A stretch of 64,000 nucleotides of DNA from Streptococcus hyovaginalis DSM 12219 (GCF_000420785.1 NZ_ATVP01000008.1:1-64000); one strand, 5' to 3'; positions 18,734-28,406 are shown, numbered from the stretch's first letter. Notes: generated by a model not told the origin, from the sequence alone. Translations and numbers: made by a program.

Positions 18734-18820
18734 GGAGAGGTCGCATAGTGGCCGAGTGCGCACGCTTGGAAAGCGTGTAGTCCTTAACGGGGCTCGGGGG
18801 TTCGAATCCCCTCCTCTCCT
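18734..18820 (+). tRNA. tRNA-Ser (anticodon GGA)
   Basis: The acceptor arms GGAGAGG (18734-18740) and CCTCTCC (18813-18819) pair fully. The anticodon stem CACGC/GCGTG encloses TTGGAAA with anticodon GGA. A long variable arm (TAGTCCTTAACGGGGCTC) and a T arm GGGGG-TTCGAAT-CCCCT complete a type II serine tRNA. The base at the discriminator position reads T. No CCA is encoded. It is a lone tRNA between trmB and a downstream hairpin. Confidence 0.93.
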
Positions 18821-18890
18821 TTTATCTCCCTGATTTCATGGGCTTTGTCGGGGTTTCACCCACCATTCACCAAACAAATGTGATTTTTGA

Positions 18891-18921
18891 GACAATCGCT
18901 ATCATGCGGTTGTCGTTTTTT
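18891..18921 (+). terminator. Terminator between tRNA-Ser and the flavin-domain gene
   Basis: GACAATCGC and GCGGTTGTC (one G-T pair) enclose TATCAT, followed by GTTTTTT. Confidence 0.65.
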
Positions 18922-18978
18922 GATGAAAACTATGCTATAATAACGGTGTGAAACGATTTCAAAAAGGGGGTCTTTACA

Positions 18979-19419
18979 ATGCAAGTTAAGGAAATTTTAA
19001 ATTTACTGGAAACAAAGATGTCACCATCTGTTTTTGCGACGACTGACAAAGATGGTAAGCCTCACGCACGTTTTATTCATGTAGGACTGGCTAACGAGAA
19101 AGGGATTTTCTTTATGACTAGCCCGAAGACCCATTTTTATCAACAGTTACAAAATAATCCACAGGTTGCCATCACAGGTATTAACCAAGAAGATTACCTC
19201 ATTCAGGTGATTCGTATTGAAGGTCGAGTTCGTGAAATGGGGCAAGAGAAATTAGAAGAGCTTCTTGCTGGTAATCCATTTGTTGAGCAGGTTTACCCTG
19301 ACCACAGTGAAAGAGAGAACGTCCGTGTGTTTCAACTGTATGAAGGTGAGGGATTTTACCAAAGCTTGACGCAAGGACACAAGTATACTTTTGCTATTAA
19401 AGCTGACCATGGTGCTTAG
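18979..19419 (+). CDS. Pyridoxamine 5'-phosphate oxidase-fold protein
   Basis: A 146-residue split-barrel protein of the PNPOx-like family that binds FMN or a related flavin/heme. Typical parts are FATTDKDGKPHARFIHVGLA near the N-terminus and a central PQVAITG strand. It lacks full PdxH architecture, so a vitamin B6 role should not be assumed; many such proteins are general flavin reductases. It has its own promoter (TATAAT near 18940) and a strong AAAGGGGG site. Confidence 0.8.
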   Translation: MQVKEILNLLETKMSPSVFATTDKDGKPHARFIHVGLANEKGIFFMTSPKTHFYQQLQNNPQVAITGINQEDYLIQVIRIEGRVREMGQEKLEELLAGNPFVEQVYPDHSERENVRVFQLYEGEGFYQSLTQGHKYTFAIKADHGA

Positions 19420-19444
19420 ATCTATGAATGTATAATGCTTTAAC

Positions 19445-19473
19445 TTGCATGTTTTTTCAGATTGTGCTATTAT
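19445..19473 (+). promoter_or_regulatory. Promoter of the rimP-nusA-infB operon
   Basis: TTGCAT (19445-19450), a 17-bp spacer and TATTAT (19468-19473), about 65 bp upstream of the rimP coding region. Confidence 0.7.
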
Positions 19474-19537
19474 AGTTAAAAATAACAAGAAAGGGGCGGG
19501 GTTATGACTTCGCCTCTTATCTGTGTAAGGAGGGATT

Positions 19538-20011
19538 ATTATCGCAACGATTGTCGAACAGGTGACAGAATTGGTTAGCCCCCATATCAAGGCTCCATAT
19601 GAGCTTGTTGATGTTGAGTATGGAAAGATGGGTGGCGATTTTGTCCTTAGTATTCTAGTGGATAAACCTGGTGGTATTTCAGTAGAAGATACGGCAGATT
19701 TGACGGATGTTATTAGTCCCTTGCTTGATACGATCAAACCAGATCCCTTCCCGGAGCAATATTTTTTGGAAGTGTCAAGTCCAGGTCTAGAGCGTCCCTT
19801 AAAAACGAAGGAAGCACTTGAGAATGCTGTTGGTTCTTATGTAAACGTTAGTCTCTACAAAGCTATCGATAAGGTGAAAATTTTTGAAGGTGATCTCGTC
19901 GCTTTTGACGGAGAGACATTGACGATTGATTATTTAGATAAAACACGTCATAAGACCGTGGATATTCCTTACCAAACCGTCGCTAAAGCGCGTTTAGCTG
20001 TGAAATTATAA
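19538..20011 (+). CDS. rimP: Ribosome maturation factor RimP, probable AUU/AUC start
   Basis: RimP assists 30S subunit assembly. The body ([43 protein letters not shown]) is typical. The first standard start in frame is GTG 19562, but the conserved N-terminal ATIVEQV is encoded upstream of it, and the strong AAGGAGGG site (19527-19534) lies 3-6 bp before in-frame ATT 19538 and ATC 19541. No ATG, GTG or TTG is in frame there. I therefore place the start at ATT 19538 or ATC 19541, a non-canonical initiation like infC. The GTG remains the conservative alternative. It heads the operon. Confidence 0.85.
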   Translation: MIATIVEQVTELVSPHIKAPYELVDVEYGKMGGDFVLSILVDKPGGISVEDTADLTDVISPLLDTIKPDPFPEQYFLEVSSPGLERPLKTKEALENAVGSYVNVSLYKAIDKVKIFEGDLVAFDGETLTIDYLDKTRHKTVDIPYQTVAKARLAVKL

Positions 20012-20063
20012 GCGTTAGTCATTGAGAAGAAAGGAATTGCCTTATCCCTAAGGCGAGACAAAC

Positions 20064-21275
20064 ATGAGCAAAGAAATGTTAGAAGCCTTCCGTATTTTGG
20101 AAGAAGAGAAGCACATTAACAAAGAAGACATCATTGATGCTGTAACAGAATCATTGAAATCAGCCTACAAACGTCGTTACGGTCAGTCAGAGAGTTGCGT
20201 GATTGAGTTCAATGAAAAAACAGGTGATTTTCAAGTTTATACTGTCCGCGAAGTTGTTGACGAAGTTTTTGATAGCCGTCTTGAAATTAGTTTGAAAGAT
20301 GCCTTAGCTATCAGTTCGGCTTATGAGCTTGGTGACAAAATTCGTTTTGAAGAGTCTGTAGCTGAATTTGGACGTGTAGCGGCACAGTCTGCTAAACAAA
20401 CGATCATGGAGAAAATGCGTAAGCAAATGCGTGAAGTGATGTTTAATGAGTACAAGGAACATGAAGGTGAAATCATGACTGGTACTGTTGAACGTTTTGA
20501 CCAACGTTTTATCTACGTCAACCTTGGTTCACTTGAAGCGCAATTGTCACACCAAGATCAAATTCCAGGTGAAACTTTCAAATCTCACGATCGTATTGAA
20601 GTTTATGTCTACAAGGTTGAGAACAATCCTCGCGGTGTTAATGTCTTTGTTAGCCGTAGTCATCCTGAGTTCATCAAACGCATTATGGAACAAGAAATTC
20701 CAGAAGTTTTCGATGGTACTGTTGAAATCATGAGTGTTTCTCGTGAGGCTGGTGATCGTACAAAGGTTGCTGTTCGTAGCCATAATCCTAATGTGGATGC
20801 TATTGGTACGATTGTCGGTCGTGGTGGCTCAAACATCAAGAAGGTTATCAGCAAATTCCATCCAACACGTCTAGATGCTAAGACAGGTATTGAAGTTCCT
20901 GTTGAAGAAAACATCGACGTGATTCAGTGGGTAGAGGATCCAGCAGAGTTTATCTATAATGCGATCGCTCCCGCGGAAGTTGACATGGTTCTTTTCGATG
21001 AGGAAAATAGTAAAAAGGCTACTGTTGTGGTTCCAGATAGTAAACTGTCGCTGGCTATCGGTCGCCGTGGACAAAATGTTCGCTTAGCGGCTCATTTGAC
21101 AGGGTATCGTATTGATATCAAGTCAGCATCAGAGTACGAGGAGATGGAAGCCCAACAAGCCTTAGAACTCGAAGCGGCTAGCACATCATTTGCAGAAACA
21201 GAGGTCGCTCAAGATTTTGTGGTTGAGAATAACAGTGATGTGACATCAACTGAAGAAACATTGAACGAAGAATAA
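20064..21275 (+). CDS. nusA: Transcription termination/antitermination factor NusA
   Basis: A 403-residue RNA polymerase-binding protein: N-terminal domain (ILEEEKHINKEDIIDAVTES), S1 domain (about 135-200, GTVERFDQRFIYVNLGS), then two KH domains with AIGTIVGRGGSNIKKV and LSLAIGRRGQNVRLAA. The acidic C-terminal repeats of E. coli NusA are absent, as usual in Firmicutes. It is followed by rnpM, ylxQ and infB in one operon. Confidence 0.95.
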   Translation: MSKEMLEAFRILEEEKHINKEDIIDAVTESLKSAYKRRYGQSESCVIEFNEKTGDFQVYTVREVVDEVFDSRLEISLKDALAISSAYELGDKIRFEESVAEFGRVAAQSAKQTIMEKMRKQMREVMFNEYKEHEGEIMTGTVERFDQRFIYVNLGSLEAQLSHQDQIPGETFKSHDRIEVYVYKVENNPRGVNVFVSRSHPEFIKRIMEQEIPEVFDGTVEIMSVSREAGDRTKVAVRSHNPNVDAIGTIVGRGGSNIKKVISKFHPTRLDAKTGIEVPVEENIDVIQWVEDPAEFIYNAIAPAEVDMVLFDEENSKKATVVVPDSKLSLAIGRRGQNVRLAAHLTGYRIDIKSASEYEEMEAQQALELEAASTSFAETEVAQDFVVENNSDVTSTEETLNEE

Positions 21276-21290
21276 AAAATCGAGGTGTTT

Positions 21291-21587
21291 ATGGCCAAAA
21301 CACGTAAAGTACCTTTAAGGAAGTCTCTTGTTTCCGGTGAGGTTATTGACAAGCGTGATTTATTGCGGATTGTGAAAACCAAAGAAGGTGAGATTTTTAT
21401 CGATCCAACTGGAAAAGCTAACGGCCGTGGGGCATACATCAAATTAGATAATCAAGAAGCTCAAGAAGCTAAAAAACGCCGTGTTTTTGATCGTAGCTTT
21501 AAAGTTGCAGTGGCTGATGATTTCTATGATGAGCTGATTGCCTATGTGGACCATAAAGTGAAAAGAAGAGAGCTTGGCCTTGAATAA
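21291..21587 (+). CDS. rnpM: RNase P modulator RnpM (YlxR)
   Basis: A 98-residue YlxR-family RNA-binding protein with KVPLRKSLVSGEVIDKRDLL, GRGAYIK and a basic C-terminal helix. In Bacillus RnpM binds the RNase P RNA and modulates its activity. The usual zinc-like first cysteine (RKC) is replaced by serine (RKS). I chose ATG 21291; the upstream GTG overlaps the CGAGGTG ribosome site. It overlaps ylxQ by 14 bp. Confidence 0.9.
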   Translation: MAKTRKVPLRKSLVSGEVIDKRDLLRIVKTKEGEIFIDPTGKANGRGAYIKLDNQEAQEAKKRRVFDRSFKVAVADDFYDELIAYVDHKVKRRELGLE

Positions 21588-21882
21588 TGATCAAAAATTA
21601 GCCAATTTAATCGGATTAGCACAAAGGGCTGGAAAAGTTATTTCGGGAGAAGAGCTTGTTATTAAAGCTATTCAACACCAGGAAGCTAACTTGGTCTTTC
21701 TAGCCAATGATGCTGGTGATAATTTGACTAAAAAAATTACTGATAAAAGTAACTACTATCAAATAGAAGTCTCCACAGTGTTTAATGCACTGGAATTAAG
21801 CATGGCAATTGGTAAGCCTAGAAAGGCGATCGCCATTGTAGATGCTGGATTTTCAAAGAAAATGAGGACTCTTATGGCATAA
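21574..21882 (+). CDS. ylxQ: L7Ae-family RNA-binding protein YlxQ
   Basis: About 100 residues with the L7Ae/L30e fold (NLIGLAQRAGKVISGEELV, ANLVFLANDAGDNLTKKI, KPRKAIAIVDAGFSKKM), a kink-turn RNA binder of uncertain role, conserved between rnpM and infB in Firmicutes. The start is a TTG at 21574 or 21580, inside the end of rnpM. Confidence 0.88.
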   Translation: MALNNDQKLANLIGLAQRAGKVISGEELVIKAIQHQEANLVFLANDAGDNLTKKITDKSNYYQIEVSTVFNALELSMAIGKPRKAIAIVDAGFSKKMRTLMA

Positions 21883-21900
21883 AGAATAGGAGGACATCAC

Positions 21901-24735
21901 GTGTCAAAAAAACGCTTATATGAAATTGCGAAAGAAGTCGGTGTCGCGAGTAAAGAGGTTGTTGCGAAAGCGCAAGAGTTTGGACTGTCTGTGAAAAGTC
22001 ACGCATCGAGTGTAGAAGGCAATGATGCTGAACGATTAGTGGCGGCATTTCGACCAACATCAATCTCTAAAGTGGCTGATCAACAGTCGCCGATTTCCAA
22101 AGTAATAGAAGAAAAGAAAAGCCCTGTAGCCACTGGGGTTCAAAAAACTGAAGCAGAAGGAACGACCGCTGGTAAATCATCAGAGGCAACTTCAGAAAAG
22201 ACGGCTCCTGCTGCTGCGACTCCCAAACCTAAAAGTCGAAACTTTAAGGCTGAGCGAGAAGCTAAAGCTAAGGCTGAAGCGGAGCGTCGTGCTCAATCGG
22301 GAAATCGTACAACCCATTCAGGGCAAAAACGCCGAGACAATCGCCAAGCAGATCGTCATCAAGATAATCGCTCACAAGTTGGAGGACGTCAGCAGGATCG
22401 TTCTCGTCAAAATAATCGACGATTTGATAATACTGCTAATCGTAATGATCGCAACCGCGATAACCGCTATAACGATAATCGTCAATCTCAAACGGCTCCC
22501 AAAATTGACTTTAAGGCACGTGCTGCAGCTTTAAAAGCGGAACAAAATGCCGAGTATTCTCGTCAAAGTGAAACCCGTTTTCGTGAACAAGAAGAAGCTA
22601 AACGTCAAGAGAAAATAGCTCAAGAGCAAGCACGCAAAGCGAAACAACTAGAAGCCGAGCGCGAACAAAAAGCTAATGAGATGGTACGAAAAGAGCAGGT
22701 GAAACCTGTGACAACCCCAGTCTCATCAGCACCTGTGCAAACAGATGTTCGCCGTAAAAAACAGGGACGTCCTGAAAAATCTCGTGATTTTGACAAACAG
22801 AATGAAGACGGACCAAAACAAAGTAAAAATAAGAAAAATTGGACAAATCAAAACCAAGTGAGAAATCAAAGAAATAGTAACTGGAATAAAAACAAACAAA
22901 CTAAAAAAGGTAAAAATAATCGTAACGGTAATAATGCTCCTAAACCAGTAACCGAGCGTAAATTCCATGAACTACCGAAGGAATTTGAATATACCGAAGG
23001 GATGACGGTTGCCGAAATTGCAAAACGTATTAAACGTGAACCAGCTGAGATTGTCAAAAAACTCTTTATGATGGGAGTCATGGCAACACAAAACCAATCT
23101 TTAGATGGCGACACTATCGAACTATTGATGGTTGATTACGGTATTGAAGCCCATGCTAAAGTTGAAGTAGATGATGCTGATATCGAACGCTTCTTTGCTG
23201 ATGAAGGCTATCTAAATGCTGATAAGATGGTTGAGCGTGCACCTGTTGTAACTATCATGGGACACGTTGACCATGGTAAAACGACCCTTCTTGATACCCT
23301 TCGTAATTCTCGTGTCGCAACGGGTGAAGCTGGTGGTATCACTCAGCATATCGGTGCTTACCAGATTGAAACAAAAGGTAAAAAAATTACCTTCTTAGAT
23401 ACGCCAGGTCACGCAGCCTTTACGTCAATGCGTGCGCGTGGTGCCTCTGTGACAGATGTTACTATTTTGATTGTGGCAGCCGACGACGGTGTCATGCCAC
23501 AAACAATTGAAGCAATTAATCACTCAAAAGCTGCGGGTGTTCCAATCATTGTTGCGATTAACAAGATTGATAAACCTGGTGCTAACCCTGAGCGTGTTAT
23601 TGGTGAATTAGCTGAGCATGGTGTTATCTCAACTGCCTGGGGTGGCGATTCTGAGTTTGTTGAAATTTCAGCTAAATTCGGTCAAAATATCGATGAATTG
23701 TTAGAGACAGTTCTATTGGTTGCCGAGATGGAAGAGTTAAAAGCCGATCCAACCGTTCGTGCCATTGGTACAGTCATTGAGGCTCGTCTTGACAAAGGAA
23801 AAGGTGCGGTTGCGACCCTCCTTGTTCAGCAAGGGACACTTAATGTTCAAGATCCTATTGTTGTCGGAAATACCTTTGGACGTGTTCGTGCTATGGTCAA
23901 CGACCTTGGACGTCGTGTCAAGACAGCAGCCCCATCAACCCCAGTTTCCATTACTGGTTTGAATGAGACACCGATGGCGGGTGATCATTTTGCGGTTTAC
24001 ACTGATGAAAAAGCTGCTCGTGCTGCAGGTGAAGAACGTGCCAAACGTGCCCTATTGAAACAACGTCAAAATACACAACGTGTTAGCCTTGAAAATCTCT
24101 TTGATACCCTTAAAGCTGGTGAAGTTAAGACGGTTAACGTTATCATCAAAGCTGATGTACAAGGTTCGGTCGAAGCTTTGGCAGCATCGCTTCTTAAAAT
24201 TGAAGTGGAAGGTGTTCGCGTTAATGTGGTTCACTCAGCTGTAGGTGCGATTAATGAGTCAGATATTACCCTAGCTGAAGCTTCTAACGCTGTTATTATT
24301 GGTTTCAATGTTCGCCCGACACCACAGGCGCGTCAGCAAGCAGAAGCTGATGATGTTGAAATTCGCCTTCATAGCATTATCTATAAAGTCATCGAAGAAG
24401 TCGAAGAAGCTATGAAAGGGAAGTTGGATCCTGAATATCAAGAAAAAGTTCTTGGTGAAGCGATTATCCGTGAGACCTTTAAAGTGTCTAAGGTTGGTAC
24501 GATTGGTGGATTCATGGTCATCAACGGAAAAATTACACGTGATTCAAGTGCCCGTGTTATCCGTGATGGCGTGGTTATCTTTGATGGAAAACTGGCTAGC
24601 TTGAAGCATTATAAAGATGATGTTAAAGAAGTTGGTAATGCCCAAGAAGGTGGTCTTATGATCGAAAACTTCAATGATCTTAAAGTGGATGATACGATTG
24701 AAGCTTATATCATGGAAGAAATCGTAAGAAAATAA
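21901..24735 (+). CDS. infB: Translation initiation factor IF-2
   Basis: A 944-residue GTPase that brings fMet-tRNA to the ribosome. An IF2-N helix domain ([20 protein letters not shown]) leads into a long disordered stretch (about 60-350) rich in R, N, Q, D and K. A second IF2-N motif ([20 protein letters not shown]) and the G domain follow: [25 protein letters not shown] and SAKFG; domains II-IV are complete. GTG start with AGGAGG upstream. A terminator follows, separating it from rbfA. Confidence 0.96.
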   Translation: MSKKRLYEIAKEVGVASKEVVAKAQEFGLSVKSHASSVEGNDAERLVAAFRPTSISKVADQQSPISKVIEEKKSPVATGVQKTEAEGTTAGKSSEATSEKTAPAAATPKPKSRNFKAEREAKAKAEAERRAQSGNRTTHSGQKRRDNRQADRHQDNRSQVGGRQQDRSRQNNRRFDNTANRNDRNRDNRYNDNRQSQTAPKIDFKARAAALKAEQNAEYSRQSETRFREQEEAKRQEKIAQEQARKAKQLEAEREQKANEMVRKEQVKPVTTPVSSAPVQTDVRRKKQGRPEKSRDFDKQNEDGPKQSKNKKNWTNQNQVRNQRNSNWNKNKQTKKGKNNRNGNNAPKPVTERKFHELPKEFEYTEGMTVAEIAKRIKREPAEIVKKLFMMGVMATQNQSLDGDTIELLMVDYGIEAHAKVEVDDADIERFFADEGYLNADKMVERAPVVTIMGHVDHGKTTLLDTLRNSRVATGEAGGITQHIGAYQIETKGKKITFLDTPGHAAFTSMRARGASVTDVTILIVAADDGVMPQTIEAINHSKAAGVPIIVAINKIDKPGANPERVIGELAEHGVISTAWGGDSEFVEISAKFGQNIDELLETVLLVAEMEELKADPTVRAIGTVIEARLDKGKGAVATLLVQQGTLNVQDPIVVGNTFGRVRAMVNDLGRRVKTAAPSTPVSITGLNETPMAGDHFAVYTDEKAARAAGEERAKRALLKQRQNTQRVSLENLFDTLKAGEVKTVNVIIKADVQGSVEALAASLLKIEVEGVRVNVVHSAVGAINESDITLAEASNAVIIGFNVRPTPQARQQAEADDVEIRLHSIIYKVIEEVEEAMKGKLDPEYQEKVLGEAIIRETFKVSKVGTIGGFMVINGKITRDSSARVIRDGVVIFDGKLASLKHYKDDVKEVGNAQEGGLMIENFNDLKVDDTIEAYIMEEIVRK

Positions 24736-24762
24736 CCAACATAATTATTGAAATACTGAATA

Positions 24763-24791
24763 AAGCTAGGTGAGTAGCCTAGCTTTTCTTT
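24763..24791 (+). terminator. Terminator after infB
   Basis: AAGCTAGG and CCTAGCTT form an 8-bp stem with loop TGAGTAG, followed by TTCTTT. It sits between infB and rbfA, implying at least partial uncoupling of rbfA. Confidence 0.7.
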
Positions 24792-24946
24792 AAAGTATTG
24801 GTTCACAGATAATATGAGTGTATTAAAAAAATAATAGAAAGGATTAATCCGTCTTAGACGTTGAGTGGAAGGGTGTTTGGTAACTTGAAATGTATTTACC
24901 ACATCTTGTTTCTTCAGCTTATTTTGACGGACTTGGTAGCATAGTT

Positions 24947-25297
24947 ATGGGAAATCATCGTGTTGACCGCGTTGGAATGGAAATCAAACGCGAAGTGAAT
25001 GAGATTTTACGTTTAAAAGTGCGTGACCCTCGTGTTCAAGGTGTAACAATTACAGATGTCCAAATGTTGGGTGACTTATCAGCAGCTAAGGTCTATTATA
25101 CAATCATGAGTGATCTTGCTTCAGATAATCAAAAAGCCCAGATGGGTTTGGAGAAGGCAACAGGAACTATCAAGCGTGAACTTGGAAAAAATCTTCAGAT
25201 GTATAAAATTCCAGATCTAACCTTTGAAAAAGATGAATCGATCCAATATGGAAATAAAATTGACGAACTCCTACGTCAACTAGATCAAAAAGATTAA
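24947..25297 (+). CDS. rbfA: 30S ribosome-binding factor A
   Basis: RbfA helps late 30S maturation and cold adaptation. The product from ATG 24947 starts [20 protein letters not shown] and has 116 residues, the family norm, with a KH-type fold ([15 protein letters not shown]). An earlier in-frame ATG at 24890 would add 19 residues without family similarity. Neither start has a strong ribosome site. A terminator follows infB, so rbfA may have its own weak promoter in 24792-24946. Confidence 0.9.
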   Translation: MGNHRVDRVGMEIKREVNEILRLKVRDPRVQGVTITDVQMLGDLSAAKVYYTIMSDLASDNQKAQMGLEKATGTIKRELGKNLQMYKIPDLTFEKDESIQYGNKIDELLRQLDQKD

Positions 25298-25320
25298 AAA
25301 AGAGCGTAAATTAAGTTTTG

Positions 25321-25365
25321 AGATTGAAGGCTATCATCTATTGGGATGATTCTTCAATCTTTTTT
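25321..25365 (+). terminator. Terminator after rbfA
   Basis: AGATTGAAG pairs with CTTCAATCT around an inner ATCATC/GATGAT stem, followed by TTTTT. Confidence 0.85.
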
Positions 25366-25478
25366 CATTAGAGGCAGTTAGCTTTCTAAATTCAATCTCA
25401 TGATGGTTGTGCTGAATAGTGCCAGTATGAGTGTTAGTGTGTTAGAAGCGATGGAAAAGAAGCTGCTTTATCTTTTCA

Positions 25479-25507
25479 TTGACATCTGGAGGAGACTTCG
25501 GTATACT
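25479..25507 (+). promoter_or_regulatory. Promoter of copY
   Basis: Consensus TTGACA (25479-25484), a 17-bp spacer and TATACT (25502-25507), directly followed by a cop box. Confidence 0.85.
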
Positions 25508-25512
25508 TTATT

Positions 25513-25522
25513 TACAATTGTA
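25513..25522. promoter_or_regulatory. cop box operator (CopY binding site)
   Basis: TACAATTGTA matches the cop box TACANNTGTA exactly. It overlaps the expected transcription start of copY, so CopY should repress its own gene in the absence of copper. Confidence 0.85.
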
Positions 25523-25540
25523 AACGAATTGGAGATAGAG

Positions 25541-25963
25541 ATGTTGCAGATTGCTAATGCTGAGTGGGAAGTGATGCGTGTAGTGTGGGCATCAGAAGAA
25601 GTGACTAGTTCCTATATTATCGATGTTTTGCAGCAAAATCATGATTGGTCTGATTCTACTATCAAGACGATGATTACGCGTCTTTCTGAAAAAGGTCTTT
25701 TAAGCAGTCGGCGGGAAGGACGACGATTTTGGTACCGTGCTGTGATTTCGGAAGAAGAAGGGCAATGGAAATGTATCGAAGAAACGTTTGACAAGATTTG
25801 CATTACTAAGCGTGGGAAGTTGCTAGCAGCCCTGATGACTGATACGCCGATGACTGAGCAAGATATTGCCATGTTTGAAAGTATTTTACAAGCTAAAAAA
25901 GCTACTCCGGTATCTAAGATTGTGTGCCAATGTTTGCCTGGACAATGCTCTTGCCATCATTAA
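25541..25963 (+). CDS. copY: CopY-type copper-responsive repressor
   Basis: A 140-residue BlaI/CopY winged-helix repressor (residues about 1-80, EWEVMRVVWASEEVTSSYII, STIKTMITRLSEKGLL) with the C-terminal metal-binding CQCLPGQCSC, the CxCxxxxCxC signature that exchanges Zn for Cu(I). ATG 25541 follows GGAG and lies just downstream of the cop box; an upstream ATG at 25400 would read through the promoter and operator. Normally copA (Cu-ATPase) and copZ follow; here a strong terminator and an opposite-strand gene follow instead. It is an orphan repressor. Confidence 0.92.
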   Translation: MLQIANAEWEVMRVVWASEEVTSSYIIDVLQQNHDWSDSTIKTMITRLSEKGLLSSRREGRRFWYRAVISEEEGQWKCIEETFDKICITKRGKLLAALMTDTPMTEQDIAMFESILQAKKATPVSKIVCQCLPGQCSCHH

Positions 25964-26001
25964 CCCCTAAGAGGTGGTATTAAAAAATAAAATAAGTCAA
26001 G

Positions 26002-26043
26002 AAGCCCAAATCAAGAATATAAAATCTTGATTTGGGCTTTTTG
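26002..26043. terminator. Terminator after copY, shared with the 5'-nucleotidase gene
   Basis: A 15-bp perfect stem begins AAGCCCAAATCAAGA and is followed by TTTTTG. It could end both converging transcripts. Confidence 0.85.
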
Positions 26044-26099
26044 TTTGTAAATAACTACTATAGAGTTTCTTTTACTAGCTTGTTCTCTATAGACGTGAA

Positions 26100-28154
26100 T
26101 TAATCGTGTTTGCGTTTAGCAACCATCCCAGCCATTCCGAGAATAGTAATACCTGTCAGAATAAACGTAGCTGAGTTATGCTCGCTAGTTTCCGGTAAGT
26201 TACCAGTTTTGCTCTGATAATGTTCAGTATCTTTGTTAGTTACTTTTCGGTTACCAAGACTTTGAACACTGGCAATATTTTGTGCTTGGAAAAGTGGTTT
26301 TTGGCTGTTCACTTTTGGTGCATTCACGGACGCTGGGGTAACGGATTCTTCAGTTGTTTCTGTTGCACCTGTCTCAGACTCTGTAGTTGTACCAGTATTA
26401 GTATCTGATGGTGATGGCTCATCTCTTGGTAGTTCTGCTAGGTATCGTTTCACATTGTTGATTCCAGCAGTTATTTTTTCTCCTTTGGCTTCTAGTTGAC
26501 TAATGTACTCAATAAAGGTCTCTGTATCAGGGTTGATCGCACCCACTAAGGTAGCATTTCTAAAACTTGCAAATCCATCTCCACCACCGTATAAGAAATC
26601 ATTGATTACCAATGTATAAGTGGCACTTGGGTCAATTTCTTCGTCATTATCTTTGTAGGCTTTAACGACCTTAAATGGGACCTCTTCGCCTCCGTCAGGA
26701 TTATCTGTGTAGGTATAGTATAACCCTGACATTTGAAGAAAGTAATTTTCCTTGCCATCATATTGTTCGTTTAGAACTTTATAAATATTCTCGCCGGACA
26801 TTTGAACAATTTGAAGGATGTTGCCAAATGGTTGTACAGCTTGAGCAGCTCCCCAAGTAATGCTACCGTCATCAGTGACGATAAGGTCCGCGCGAATACC
26901 ACCGTTATTTGTCATTGCAAAGTCAACGGGGATGTCAGAAGTTTGGTTAGCAATAGTGAGCTGAGCTGTCGTTACTAAGTTTCCGACGGGACTTTCCTTG
27001 AAATCATTTACCTCACGGCTGATAGTGTCAGATGAAAGGGCAGTACCTATTTTGGTATCGGTCACTTGTTTAACGATGGCATTAGCCTCATCTACGATGG
27101 CTTGGATGTCTTTGCTACCAGTTTTCACATCAGGTGCGACAGCGACAACTTCAGCACCCGGTACAGCTACAAAATCCTGAGTATCGGTATCTAAAATACC
27201 ACGGACGTCAGCATAAGCTTTCCCTTGTGATAATGCTTGAACGATGCGCGTGTTACCAACGAGTCCGTTAGTGTATTGGTGACTGTGACCCGCAAAGAGG
27301 ATATCAATGCTATGCTCAGGGAAAATCTCGTTCACCCGATTCATAATATCTGCAGCATCCCCTACAACGGTATCACCATCGTTAGCAGCTGGAACATGGG
27401 CTAAAACGACAATAGATTTGACGCCTTTTTTCTGCAATTCTAAAGCGTAGGCAGCAATGGTTTCTGCTTCGTCCAAAAAGTCATATTGTTCGTAATTTTG
27501 GCGGAGAACTAAGTTAGGGATCTCTTTGGTAACGATACCGATGAAGCCAACTTGAACGTTTTTGTCATTGATCGGAACATTTTTAATGGCATAGGGTTGC
27601 CAGTTGTTAGGAATTTCGCCGGTTGCTTTATCAACTACATTAGCGATGACGATTTCTTGGGTCGCAGGGACGTGCTCATAGTCGTAAACAATTGTGTTGT
27701 ATCCGGCTTCAGGACTAGGTGCCTGACCTTGTACAATACGGTTATATTCGTCTAATCCTTCATCAAATTCATGGTTGCCGATGGTGCCATAGGCAACATC
27801 CATTTGGTTAAAGACTTTGATAGTAGGTTCGTCTTGCAATAAGCCAGAGTTAGCTGGACTAGCACCGACCATATCCCCTGCTTGAACACGGATGGAGGTT
27901 GCATCTGGGTTTTCAGCAATAAATGCTGTTTCCGCATCGTCCATGTAGGCGTCTAGCTGAGCAGCTGTTCCTGCATTAGAGACCTTGCCATCTGGCATGT
28001 AGGCAGAACCAGTTGTATCTAAAGCGCCATGGAAATCATTGATGCCGAGGATTTGAATCGCTCCTTGATCGGCGAAAGCGGGACTAGTTGCCAAGCCAAA
28101 ACCAGCGACCACAGCCAAGAGACTACTTTTTAGGATTAACTTCTTTTTCATCAT
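26100..28154 (-). CDS. Surface-anchored 5'-nucleotidase (S5nA-like)
   Basis: A 684-residue secreted enzyme of the UshA/5'-nucleotidase family; the streptococcal homologue makes adenosine or deoxyadenosine from nucleotides. A signal peptide (residues 1-28, ending SPAFA) precedes a metallophosphoesterase domain (ILGINDFHGALD, IGNHEFDEG, VLAHVPAA, FAGHSHQY) and a substrate-binding domain (NNGGIRADL, YGGGDGF). A T/E/S-rich linker leads to LPETS, a hydrophobic helix and the charged tail KRKHD. The sorting motif has Ser where LPXTG has Gly. The gene stands alone between terminators. Confidence 0.9.
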   Translation of the reverse strand: MMKKKLILKSSLLAVVAGFGLATSPAFADQGAIQILGINDFHGALDTTGSAYMPDGKVSNAGTAAQLDAYMDDAETAFIAENPDATSIRVQAGDMVGASPANSGLLQDEPTIKVFNQMDVAYGTIGNHEFDEGLDEYNRIVQGQAPSPEAGYNTIVYDYEHVPATQEIVIANVVDKATGEIPNNWQPYAIKNVPINDKNVQVGFIGIVTKEIPNLVLRQNYEQYDFLDEAETIAAYALELQKKGVKSIVVLAHVPAANDGDTVVGDAADIMNRVNEIFPEHSIDILFAGHSHQYTNGLVGNTRIVQALSQGKAYADVRGILDTDTQDFVAVPGAEVVAVAPDVKTGSKDIQAIVDEANAIVKQVTDTKIGTALSSDTISREVNDFKESPVGNLVTTAQLTIANQTSDIPVDFAMTNNGGIRADLIVTDDGSITWGAAQAVQPFGNILQIVQMSGENIYKVLNEQYDGKENYFLQMSGLYYTYTDNPDGGEEVPFKVVKAYKDNDEEIDPSATYTLVINDFLYGGGDGFASFRNATLVGAINPDTETFIEYISQLEAKGEKITAGINNVKRYLAELPRDEPSPSDTNTGTTTESETGATETTEESVTPASVNAPKVNSQKPLFQAQNIASVQSLGNRKVTNKDTEHYQSKTGNLPETSEHNSATFILTGITILGMAGMVAKRKHD

Positions 28155-28406
28155 AACTCCTTTTTGAATGCCATAAAGTAATGTCCACAGATAGTTTACT
28201 ATGCCAAAATGTAAAATTCAAGTGTTTTTTAGGTAAAAAACGAATATTGTTTGTTTCTCTTATCAAAAACAGACGTCATTTAAACGATTTCAGTGGTGTT
28301 TTCTGAGCATAAAGCCAGTGTTTTAGAGAGAAGATCGTGAAATCATGGGTAAAAAATGGTATACTTCTTGTATAAAAAACGATATGGAATAGTGAAGGAG
28401 AACAAG

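Noticed and set aside
24890..24946. Longer N-terminus of RbfA
   Set aside because: The extra 19 residues have no family similarity and no ribosome site; the family start MGNHR is at 24947.
25400..25540. Longer N-terminus of CopY
   Set aside because: It would be translated from inside and upstream of the promoter and cop box.
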